DNA of 64,000 nucleotides, from NCBI GenBank assembly GCA_037355855.1, contig CM074762.1:3658001-3722000 (forward strand), in the 5' to 3' direction. The notes beneath the pieces are model-generated. The model was not told where the DNA came from. It saw only the letters and a list, made by a program, of their open reading frames with translations, and searched no databases. Shown here one piece after another: positions 1 to 9,245 of the stretch; positions within the stretch are counted from its first letter, which is position 1; every line of letters starts with the position of its first letter. This DNA is from Pseudo-nitzschia pungens. Lineage: Eukaryota > Bacillariophyta > Bacillariophyceae > Bacillariales > Bacillariaceae. The position numbers were made by a program, and so were the translations under genes.

Positions 1-2
1 TA

Positions 3-2912
3 ATGGCACAACTCGGACTGGATATAAAATACAGCTCCCGAACAATTGAATGGCAGGGCGACTCCATCCCCATGAAGGGAATGGGGGAGCTCTCGAACCC
101 GGACAAATGTGTGGCAGTATTCTTTGCCAACACACAGAGTCCAATCCTCCAACAGGAGGAAGAAAGGCAAGCCAAAATTCTGGATGCAGACTACTCCAAA
201 GTCGATATAGACGCTATGGTCAATGACCTGGAGATTACAAACGCGTCCAAAGAAGCCTTGAAGAAAACACTGAAGAAATTTCCAACACTCTTTGGAGGAG
301 GATTGGGTCTTCTGAAAAATATAAAACCGGTGTCCATTGAACTCCAACCAGGGGTCAAACCGGTCCGGCAGCGGTACTATTCTGTACCCCATGCCTTTGA
401 ACAAGCCTTACGAAAGGAGATCATCAGGCTCTGTGACATCGGGGTGCTGGAAAAACTCCCCCATGATGATGATTCACCATGGGCATCTCCCACGTTTTGC
501 CAACCGAAGAAGACAGGGGACATTCGCGTCCTAACTGACTTTCGGAAGATGAACGCAGCCATCCAACGAAAACCGTTCCCACTACCACGAATAGGGGAAA
601 CAATCCAGAGACTACAAAAGTTCAAATCAGCTACGGCACTGGACTTGTCCCAAGGATACTATACCATCCCCATTTGCAAGGAGAGCCAAAAGATTTGCTC
701 TACCATTTTACCATGGGGAAAGTATGCCTACAAGAGACTGGCAATGGGAATCGCATGCGCACCGGATATCTTCCAATCCGTCATGATGAACCTACTCGGT
801 GACCTGGACTATGTGCTGGTCTATATTGATGATATTCTCATCATCCAGCGAGAAGGGGAAACCGAACAGGATCACCTCAGCAAAATAGATACAGTCCTAC
901 AGAGACTGGACGATGCTGGCTTCCGAGCCAACCTCAGAAAATCCTTTTTCATGCAAAAAGAAGTGGAATATCTGGGATTTCTGTTAACAACAGAAGGCAT
1001 TCAGCCCCAGCCAAAGAAACTGGAGGCGATGAAGCGACTAGAAGCCCCCAAGAACACCAAGCAACTCAAGATGTTTCTTGGAATGGTAAACTTTTACAGG
1101 GACATGTGGAAGCGCCGCTCCCACATCCTAGCCCCTCTGAACAAACTCGCAGGGAAAAAGGGCAAAATGAACTGGTATTGGGGTCCAGCAGAGCAAAAAG
1201 CTTTCATGGAGGCGAAGAGAATGCTCGCAGATGAAGCAAAGCTTGCATTCCCGGACTTTACGAAACCATTTCATCTCTACTCAGACGCCAGCGATAGGCA
1301 ACTGGGAGCAACTGTATGCCAAGATGGCAAGCCCCTTGGTTTCTACACCCGGAAGCTGAACTCGGCGCAGCTCAACTACACTGTTGGAGAAAAAGAACTC
1401 CTGGGCATAGTAGAAGGCCTGAAGGCATTCAAAGGAATCCTACGAGGACAAGATGTGATTATTCACACAGACCACCTTAACCTGCTCTATCAGCAGATGC
1501 CCACCCAAAGGATGGTCCGGTGGAGACTCCTTATGGAGGAGTTCCACCCAGTAGTCAAGCACGTTGCTGGCAAGGACAATGATGCAGCAGACGCGCTGTC
1601 TCGTCTGGACATCACAGATGACCCAGCAGACACGGTGGAATGGCTACCACCAAATAAGCCCCTCACCTACGCGGATGAGGAAGAGCACCTCCGGCAACTC
1701 CTATTCCCACTCGGAGAAGCGCCGGAAGAATTCCAGGGCAATAGTGCATTCCCACTCGCCCCGGACATGATCCAGTTTTACCAACAAAAGGACACCGGAA
1801 TCATGAATGCTCTGGGAAAAGACAATCGACTGACCACCAAGATGGTGGAAGGTTACAGCCTAATCCACAAGGAAGGGAAGATCCTCGTCCCGGACAAACT
1901 CAAAGACAGAGTCATGGAATGGTACCACAGCATGCTGGTCCATCCTGGAGAAAAGAGAATGGAACAGAGCATTCGCTCAGTGTTCACCTGGAAAGGTCTG
2001 AGGAAGGACGTCCAGGATCTCTGCAAACACTGCCACACGTGTCAGATGTTCAAAAAGAGTGGCCGGAAGAAGTACGGCCTACTACCGGAAAAAGCAGTTG
2101 AAGTCACCAAATGGCAAAGGGTCAATGTGGACCTCTGGGGACCTGCAACTGTCCACAACAAAAATGGTAAAGACTACCACATCCATGTCCTCACCATGGT
2201 GGATCCAGTGACCGGATGGTTTGAACTGGCCCATCTAAAGGACTCACCAAATGCAGCAGAAACTCAACGATTGCTGGACAGTACATGGCTGGCAAGGTAT
2301 CCACGCCCAAAGGAAATTGGCTTTGATGGCGGGAGCGAGTTCAAAGCAGAGTTCCAGGAGCTCTGTGACAACATGGGAATGAAAAGAAAGCCCAGTGGCG
2401 CTTGGAACCCACAATCCAACTCAGTGCTGGAAAGGATCCACCAGGTCCTGAAGGACTGTCTACTGTCCTTTAACCTGGAACAAAGGGACCTCCACGAAAA
2501 GGATCCTTTTGAGGAATTCACCACCAAGGCAGCGTACGCCATCAGAAGTGCCATCCACACCACCCTGGGATATTCCCCAGCGCAATTGGTGTTCGGAAGG
2601 GACATGTTCATGCCTGTGAATTTCCCAGTGGATTGGGAAGCAATCCAAGCAAGGAAACAAAAGAGTATCCATAAGAGTAATATCCGGGAGAATCGGAAGA
2701 GGATTCCCCATGTCTACAAGGAAGGAGACTATGTCACCCTGGAAAGGAAGGGCATTGTTCCGAAACTATCCTTCCCACGACAAGGACCTTACAAGGTGAT
2801 CAAGGCCCATGACAATGGAACTGTGACTATAGAAACTGCTCCCTTTGTAACCGACCGGGTTAACATTAGGAGAGTGCACCCTTATTATTGCAGGGATCCT
2901 ATTAAATCGTAA
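3..2912 (+). CDS. Ty3/gypsy Pol polyprotein, partial (RT-RNase H-integrase)
   Basis: This is the polyprotein that copies element RNA into DNA and inserts it. 969 residues are visible; the first Met here matches residue 119 of the copy B Pol, so the start is only the window edge. The RT active site YIDD is at residues 274-277. RNase H follows (FHLYSDASDRQLGA and the later TDHLNLLY). Integrase has an HHCC zinc-binding part (HSMLVHPGEKRM, then CKHCHTC) and the acidic triad in VNVDLWGP, GFDGGSEFK and NSVLERIH. A GPY/F-type module (GPYKV) is near the end, with no chromodomain seen. The tail ends CRDPIKS, whereas copy B ends CRDSPEPKK. No stops or frameshifts are present, so the copy is young or recently active. 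Confidence 0.95.
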   Translation: MAQLGLDIKYSSRTIEWQGDSIPMKGMGELSNPDKCVAVFFANTQSPILQQEEERQAKILDADYSKVDIDAMVNDLEITNASKEALKKTLKKFPTLFGGGLGLLKNIKPVSIELQPGVKPVRQRYYSVPHAFEQALRKEIIRLCDIGVLEKLPHDDDSPWASPTFCQPKKTGDIRVLTDFRKMNAAIQRKPFPLPRIGETIQRLQKFKSATALDLSQGYYTIPICKESQKICSTILPWGKYAYKRLAMGIACAPDIFQSVMMNLLGDLDYVLVYIDDILIIQREGETEQDHLSKIDTVLQRLDDAGFRANLRKSFFMQKEVEYLGFLLTTEGIQPQPKKLEAMKRLEAPKNTKQLKMFLGMVNFYRDMWKRRSHILAPLNKLAGKKGKMNWYWGPAEQKAFMEAKRMLADEAKLAFPDFTKPFHLYSDASDRQLGATVCQDGKPLGFYTRKLNSAQLNYTVGEKELLGIVEGLKAFKGILRGQDVIIHTDHLNLLYQQMPTQRMVRWRLLMEEFHPVVKHVAGKDNDAADALSRLDITDDPADTVEWLPPNKPLTYADEEEHLRQLLFPLGEAPEEFQGNSAFPLAPDMIQFYQQKDTGIMNALGKDNRLTTKMVEGYSLIHKEGKILVPDKLKDRVMEWYHSMLVHPGEKRMEQSIRSVFTWKGLRKDVQDLCKHCHTCQMFKKSGRKKYGLLPEKAVEVTKWQRVNVDLWGPATVHNKNGKDYHIHVLTMVDPVTGWFELAHLKDSPNAAETQRLLDSTWLARYPRPKEIGFDGGSEFKAEFQELCDNMGMKRKPSGAWNPQSNSVLERIHQVLKDCLLSFNLEQRDLHEKDPFEEFTTKAAYAIRSAIHTTLGYSPAQLVFGRDMFMPVNFPVDWEAIQARKQKSIHKSNIRENRKRIPHVYKEGDYVTLERKGIVPKLSFPRQGPYKVIKAHDNGTVTIETAPFVTDRVNIRRVHPYYCRDPIKS

Positions 2913-3120
2913 CAGTACCATGGAGGAGTATGCCGTGCACCAAAATACAGTCACGAGTGCACACGGGACTGGATTAAGGATAAGGATAAAAACAATCGGC
3001 GAGTCGACAGAATCGCTGATTCGGAGGGCTCTTAGAACTGTAGCAAATGGACTAATCAATAGAGCTCACAATTTGCATATCACTACTATTCTAATCACTA
3101 GTAGACCCGGGGTATGGCAG
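2909..3120 (+). repeat. 3' LTR of Ty3/gypsy copy A
   Basis: Directly after the pol stop, about 210 bp aligns with the sequence after pol in copy B (reverse complement of 59433-59641). Shared blocks include ACAGTACCATGGAGGA near the start and CTAGTAGACCCGGGGTATGG near the end. The middle diverges more. Similarity stops after GGTATGGCAG at 3120. The exact LTR end is uncertain by several bases because the 5' LTR is not in the window and no clear terminal CA or target duplication could be fixed. Confidence 0.7.
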
Positions 3121-3824
3121 TAGCACTGAAAATGGTCCACCGGTCGTCGCGCATGAAAATCCTGTACGTTTGAGTACTGGAAACGCGATTGTTATAGAAA
3201 ATTGTGCAGTGCACAAAAAAAAATTAAAGAAAAATAATTTCGATGTTCGTGGTACACCTTCTACATATTTTCTACACAAAGCAACACTTATTTCACAACG
3301 CAAACACTTGGGTCATCGCACAGTTATTTCGGAACGGACGAAGTATTTCTTTCTCATGGTTACATACGGCACCTTATTCCTAGTAGTACTAGTAAACCTT
3401 ACTAGCAACGAAAGTACGCTACGCCAATACAGTAACTTGACATTGAACATACTGATTACGAAATACTAGTATTATTGTTACGTACGCACACATACGTACG
3501 GTTACGTAGTGCCTGCTTCTTGTTGAGATTGAAATTTTGATTGCACGCAAAACGAGAACCATCAAAGATCCAAAAAAGAAATCCCATTCCCGTTTTGCCC
3601 GTGATCAAAGATTCTCACTGACTCAAACTTTGCGTGTATCCCGCGTTTGACGTTGCCCCATCGTCAGTGAGCAGTGAGTGTTTTTCGAAATTCTTGTTGG
3701 GTCTCTTTCATCTTGCTTTGTGATCGGACAGCATCATCTGATTCGAGTTCGTGCCACAACAAATGAACTACACATCCCGAAGCTGTATAAAATCGAAGGC
3801 CAATCCAACCTGAAAACAATCACA
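3121..3824. other. Intergenic stretch, 5' flank of the 3825 gene
   Basis: No coding region is supported. It contains GTAC-rich self-complementary sequence around 3478-3507 (cgtacgcacacatacgtacg), one of the scattered motif clusters found 5' of many genes here, and then the presumed promoter and 5' UTR of the following gene. Confidence 0.5.
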
Positions 3825-4495
3825 ATGAGAGTCGTTACAGTCGCCACTATCGCAGCATTTCTCCCGGCTCTTGCGTCGTCCTTCGTAGTCCTTCCACAGA
3901 AAAGGTGAGAAATCGAGTTGGTACTTCCGTCGGTTCATCCAAATTATCGTTCTTGAAATGAAATTATTTGTGCAGTGCTCGACATGAACATCGTATCTTA
4001 TCAGCTGAATCCCGAACTTGGCTCTCGTTACAAATCAGTACAACGACGTGCATGATGGCGCAAGGATTTGGTAAAAGTGAAGACAAAGCTCCGAAAGAAA
4101 AGTCGGCTGGTCAACTTGAGCGGGAACGGGCCAGCAGCAAGTACGACGAAATTGCAACTTCCGGAGGTCAAGAATATTCCATCTTTGTTCGTCAGTTCGG
4201 GAGTGCCGATGACTCTTGGTTACCTTGCGGATCGATCGCGGTTGCACGAGGTGATCAAGTATCGAATGCGATTTTCAGCAATGAAGAAGCTTTGAAAACC
4301 GCCATCGTTCGAACATTCCCAAAGCTGAAAGGATATGAGCAAGAATTCGAATATGGCTACAACATGAAAATCTACCCCGATGAACCAGTCGAAGTTGCTG
4401 TCAAGACGAACAGCTCATCTGGCCCAAGTCTAGGAAACTGGTTCTCAAATCTTCTGAGCCCAATGGATGCGTCAAATGTGAAGCCTCAACAATGA
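3825..4495 (+). CDS. Plastid-targeted conserved protein of unknown function
   Basis: Two exons, 3825-3904 and 3976-4495, are separated by a 71-bp GT-AG intron and joined in phase (AG|T, Ser27), giving 199 residues. The N-terminus MRVVTVATIAAFLPALASSF is a signal peptide ending in Ala-Ser-Ser-Phe, close to the ASAF step of diatom plastid precursors, followed by a basic, Ser/Thr-rich transit-like stretch. The mature part carries YSIFVRQFGSADDSWLPCGS and VSNAIFSNEEAL, a pattern that reminds me of uncharacterised plastid proteins of plants and algae (possibly DUF6523, not verified). The tail is Ser/Pro/Asn-rich. Its 3' end faces the mutase gene 200 bp away. Plastid location is inferred; the function is unknown. 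Confidence 0.8.
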
Positions 4496-4697
4496 GCGAA
4501 GCGGACAAAGAATAATAAGATCGACTGCACACAATTGGAACGAAGCCTTAGTATGACATTTACTGCAGAAACGCTACTGTACAGATAAAAAAATACACAA
4601 GATAAAAAAATACACTTGATACACAATAGTTTACATCAAATCGTTGAGTAATCCGCACTTTCGTGTCCCAACTTCACCATCTCAAAGAAATATTTGA

Positions 4698-6366
4698 TCA
4701 GAACGTAGAGGAGTTCAGCTTCTCTTCCTCAAAGAACGGCAAGTTATGTTTTCTACTAGCGGCAATTGCTGACTGTTGGAAACGTTCCAAAGTAATCCCG
4801 TCGGAGACTTGACCTGCCTTATTGAGCTGAAAAACACCAAAAAAAAAAAGTGTTCGAATTCGTGAGCTTCAGAGGAACGAAAATCACACCATCATTACAA
4901 ATTCGATAACGCGACTACTAACCTCCTCTAACAATTTTCCGGCCAACGCTTTTCAGAGTATTTTGTTAAAGAAGGAGTGTGAGTAAGCAGATGATTGAGA
5001 TTATGAACCAAGAGTAAATCGAAATATACCTACCGTTGATAGCAGGATTCGGATCCCTCTTCCAACGAAATAGATTATTTCCAAGTTCTTCCTTCGACAG
5101 TACGCCATCACCGTTTTCATCCCACGAAGCAAACACCGACCGCGCGAAGGACTCGCTATCCACCCCGAGTTTCTCAACCAAACGTTCTTGATTTTCGGCA
5201 CTCAGTAACCAAATCCCTTTCCTTTTGCTCAGCTGAGAAAGATTTTGATTCAAGGCTTTCCCGGTGGATGGGTCGATCTTATATACGCATGGTACAGAAT
5301 TTGGGATGTGAATATGCGGAACTTCTTCGTCGGGAATTTCGTCTAAGTATGCTATTAGAGATCTGTTGAAATGTAAAGGTGGAAGGAATGAGCCAAGAAG
5401 AGCAGTGCACAATTAGACAGATGGAGTCGATACAAATAATTACCTAATCGTATTAGCATGAGCGGCAATCAAAATTGTTCGTTCCTTCGGAAGCATCGCT
5501 GGAACTATGGTGCCATGCCAATAGCGAAGTACGCGTTCCTGGCAGTCATGCAGAGATTCTGTAAGAGGTGCAGGCGGCGCTTGATAATAGGGATGGGCTA
5601 AATGAGCATCGGAGTTCAGAACAATTATAAAATGGACACGGATGAGTCTGACTTCTCCGAGGAAAGAAAACAATCATTCGACGTTACGTGAAATAGAAAT
5701 TCGCACCTTTATCCATCGGAGGCGGCTTGTCCTTCATTCCACGCCTCCACGCAATCATCTGTTCCTCTCCATACATAGAAACAAGTTCCGGATTTGTCTT
5801 TGAAAGTCCTTGAAGTTCCCCATAGCTAAGATCATACGTTCAAAAGAAGAATTCAAGAAGTTGATTTAAGTAAACAAAACAATGTCGCGAAGATGCTAGA
5901 TTTGTCACCAATCAAAATCGTAGGCTTACTGGCGTTCGTTCAGTTCCCAGGAAGTGACAAATTTAATGGGTTTGGATGAATTTCTTGTTGTTTCGTCGAA
6001 AACCTCCAAAACGGCTTCGGCACTTTCGTAAGCCCTTCTCAGCTCAGAAGCGTAAACCAAGTCAAAAGCCAGACCTTTGTCCTTCATCACACGAGCTGCG
6101 CCTCGAGCTTGTTCTATCCCTAGATCTGTCAACGGAACGTCGCACCAGCCAGTGAAAGTTGGAATCTTGTTCCACAAACTTTGACCGTGTCGCAGAAGAA
6201 CAACCGTCGACGAAGGTGAGGATTTTGTCGAGACGGATTTATCAAGAGAGGAGGCATAACGAGTGTCGTTGGTGGTTGTTGAATATCCTCGTCCGCGACG
6301 ACGGCAGCGGTGATCTATCTGGACAATCCAACGAATCCCAACAACTTTCTTGTTTCTCCACAACAT
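4698..6366 (-). CDS. 2,3-bisphosphoglycerate-dependent phosphoglycerate mutase fused to a C-terminal EF-hand module
   Basis: Six exons (6366-5930, 5825-5707, 5597-5444, 5362-5034, 4948-4923, 4826-4698) join in phase to 397 residues. The enzyme interconverts 3- and 2-phosphoglycerate in glycolysis and gluconeogenesis. The signatures are LLRHGQSLWN (phospho-acceptor His60), FTGWCDVPLTDLG, NERHYGELQGL restored across the first intron, EEQMIAWRRG, and the second catalytic His in IAAHANTIRSL. The Arg-rich N-terminus (MLWRNKKVVGIRW, RRRGRGYSTTT) looks like a mitochondrial presequence. The family is usually about 230-250 residues; here some 110 more follow, with a canonical EF-hand loop DENGDGVLSKEE at 318-329 and a second, degenerate EF-like stretch around LNKAGQVSDGITLERF. 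Exon 5 is only 26 nt and is needed to keep phase. Ca2+ control is inferred. Confidence 0.93.
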
Positions 6367-6479
6367 GACTGCATTTTTGTACTAAATTGGGATGAGAATC
6401 TTTGTTCTCCGTTCCAATCGAATTGTTTTAGGTGACCGATACGAATCAGGAAAGAATTCTGTAAACAGAGGTAATTACA

Positions 6480-6890
6480 AGTAACTTACCAGTACAAGTA
6501 TCAACACGTACGCAAACCCCTACCGTACGTAACTTCAAACTTTAGTACCGGTATGGCGATGCATGTTTCTCATTAACAAACAAGTTACTTAGCTACCGGT
6601 AACCTTACGGTAAGATACGGTGTTGGTCACCTAAAATTGTTTCGTACCGGTACGTTCGTACCGGTACACAAATCGAAAACGTTTCCATAAACAAAATTAA
6701 ACTCGTACGAGTAAGGTTACGAGTATGAACATAATTCCTTATGCACGGATACGTGCGGTAACCTTAATTACGGGTAATCGTTGCTTTTGGCTCACTGCCA
6801 TAACCTTACCGGTAATTACGGTAGGGGAGATCAGGAACCGTGTTTTCAAAGTTCGAAACGTTAACCTTACTGTTACGGTACGCCGAATGA
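6480..6890. repeat. Cluster of GTAAGGTTAC / TACCGGTA motifs
   Basis: A dense run of related short words on both strands lies 110-520 bp 5' of the mutase start: TACCGGTAACCTTACGGTAA near 6593, GTACCGGTACGTTCGTACCG near 6650, CCTTACCGGTAATTACGG near 6805 and AACCTTACTGTTACGGTACG near 6864. Many are palindromic. The same words occur in other intergenic stretches but not inside recognised exons. The role is unknown: promoter element, transcript boundary or a very short mobile repeat. Confidence 0.6.
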
Positions 6891-7224
6891 GAAGGACTCA
6901 CTCATGAATCATCCACCGTACGGTACGTAATTATGCATGCGCTTCCGTCAGGTTCCAAACCCTCGAACTACTATTCTCCACCACCTCGCATTATTTTTAA
7001 TTTCTGAGGTTGGAAAGATGGATTGTCAGCTTCCATTCAGAGTAAATCATCAACCTTCCAGGAGACTACCTGTTGAATCTTTTACTCTGATCATACTACA
7101 CGTAGTACATATTGAATTCAATCTGGGATTTTCACTAGCTCTTTCCATATTACTCATTCAGTTACACTACTATCCACCATCAATTTGTGGTTCGTATATT
7201 TGCCATCACAAAAAAGAGGTATGT

Positions 7225-9030
7225 TTAGTCGAACCCCATAAATTCCAATGTGGCAACGAATATCAGAGACAAAGGGAAGAGCGTGAACACAAAGAGGCCA
7301 ACTCCCGTTGTCATTGTATCATTTTGAACCAAGTATGCCATGATGAACTGAACAATCACAATAGATGCTGTCTCGGCAGTGTACTGCCATGCCAACCCAC
7401 GCATGTAAATCAGTCCCATGAAAATGCACAAACAAAATGTGTTATTCATGCACGCAGCGCCTTCCAGTGCGGACAGCGATACGGTCATAGTCTTGCGTGT
7501 CTTCTTAGCTGCATAAAACACACTAGCGAGCACTTCACTTGAATTTGATGCCAAAGGTGCAAGGACGAAACTGACATAAAATGGTGGGATGCCAGCCTTC
7601 ACAGCGATCTCTTGCATGACGTCGACCATGGGGTCGGAAAAGTAAACGACCATGACAGTTCCAATTGCTAGCATTTTGAAGGCTTTCAACTTGATTGCCG
7701 CCTGCTGCTCCTCTGGACTTAAGTCACATAATTCCTCTGGCATTTCCTCCACCTCGGCTCCCTCATAACCATCTTCTCCTGGGTTGGAAATGATTTTTTT
7801 AATGCTGTGTTTAAACGACGCATTCAACAAGGTATCCCTCTTGTCTTCAGTGTCTTCGGGATCATCGTACACAATCAAGTAATAACACAGTACCACAAAC
7901 TCATCGAGAGATATGACGTTGTCGTTGTTACTATCGATTTTGGATAGAATGTTGTTGATATCATCTTCCTCTATGTTCTCGTGAAAATCTTTCAAGAAAA
8001 CTCTAATTTCCGTCCTTTCGAGCATTCCGTTCTTATCAACATCATAAGTCATAAAGGCTTCTAACAGAAGTTCTTTCAGTACCTCCACAACTTCAGGGGA
8101 GGGGCCTCTCGACTCGATAGATCCGTAATCCTGTGAATCGATGTCCTGTAGCAAATATATGGTCGATTGCGATTGAATAGACTTGATGGTTGATCTTAAA
8201 ACTCCCCTCAGTGACATTTTTCCAGCCTGAAGTGTCTTCTTCGCGATTGCGATACGCTTGTCCCTGTCTTGACCTTCGCTGCTGAAACGCAATTGGAGTC
8301 GCATGTAGTAAATCAGACCACTTAGACACACAATAAAGGCTGCCAATGACCACCAATGTTCGCCTTTCGCAACCTCTTGTGTTGGCCCTTGCATGAACAA
8401 CGCAGGCAGCTGAATTAAGAAGTACGGGATTGTTGTGGCCGCCATCACCAAACCTCCGTGCTGAATTTCTTTGGAGAGGAACACGCCAGTATCAGTGAGT
8501 GTATCGTTGACGCTGAGCCCGGGAGACAATTTGGGTTTCTTGGTGTACTCCAGCTTTCCATCCTCGATGTCAACACGACCGACGAAGACAGAAAGAGCCC
8601 ATGGGATAGTCAAAAGCATGATGGTGGATCCGGCCAAGGCGCCGATTCCCACGCTAAGACTTTCTTGAGCGAGCTCGATGGATCCAAGCCCGGAAAATAG
8701 AATAATGGCTTTTGCGAGAAAGACATCGATTGTGAATGAAAGATTGTGGTAAGATCAATCGTAGATGAAAGCAACCAAAATTCACGCCGCTGGGAACTAA
8801 TGCGTTTAAAACGCTTCTAACAATTACTCACCACCATCTGGAACTGCTCCCAACAAAGGCAATACAACGCCACCAACTAAACCGGCCATGCTTGGCACTA
8901 GCAGCAGTAGCTCGCTGCCTTCCCCAATAAGATTCGCAGCGTAGAAAAGAGCATATCCATAGGAGAAGAATAGCCAAACAAGGCCCGAAACACCGACCTC
9001 TTCTGGATCGATAGAAGGTCCAATTGCCAT
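7225..9030 (-). CDS. EF-hand Na+/Ca2+ exchanger-like cation transporter (NCL type)
   Basis: Two exons, 9030-8832 and 8708-7225, join as G|CC to 560 residues. It is a membrane cation/Ca2+ exchanger. Exon 1 gives two hydrophobic segments and ends GAVPDG; joined to exon 2 this reads GAVPDGAIILFSGLGS, followed by SVGIGALAGSTIMLLTIPW, the first alpha-repeat as in plant NCL proteins. A cytosolic loop carries two EF-hands, DVDKNGMLERTE (289-300) and DSNNDNVISLDE about 35 residues later. The second alpha-repeat follows (FYVSFVLAPLASNSSEVLAS, ALEGAACMNNTFCL), with hydrophobic segments to the end. Start is the first ATG of the open frame. The family exchanges Ca2+ for Na+ or H+; substrate and membrane are not determined here. 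Confidence 0.9.
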
Positions 9031-9169
9031 TTCGTTGGTATATTACAGTACGTACTTCGATTTGAACCCGATAAGTTCCTTCGTTGTGATAGCTATTGGG
9101 GTCAAAAATACTCCGCAATAATTAGTGAGGCCTTCTCCTTCGCGGATGATCGATTCAACAAAAGACGTT

Positions 9170-9245
9170 GAGGGATACGGTAAGGTTACGGTAAAATTAC
9201 TCCATGAGACCGTAACCTTACACACGTAAACCTTACTGGTAGAAA
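9170..9245. repeat. GTAAGGTTAC motif cluster 5' of the exchanger gene
   Basis: Three copies of the motif in about 65 bp (ACGGTAAGGTTACGGTAAAA, GACCGTAACCTTACACACGT, AAACCTTACTGG) lie 150-210 bp 5' of the exchanger ATG. They have the same form as the cluster at 6480-6890. Confidence 0.55.

Larger units (their letters stand above)
1..3120 (+). mobile_element. Ty3/gypsy LTR retrotransposon, copy A (3' part)
   Basis: The left edge of the window cuts this element inside pol. What remains is the end of the protease region, reverse transcriptase, RNase H, integrase and a 3' LTR of about 210 bp. The order RT-RNase H-integrase defines the Ty3/gypsy class. The reading frame is unbroken from the window edge to 2912. 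It aligns without internal indels to copy B on the opposite strand (59433-64000) and differs by scattered substitutions and a different C-terminal tail. The gag region and 5' LTR lie outside the window, so completeness cannot be judged. Confidence 0.95.
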
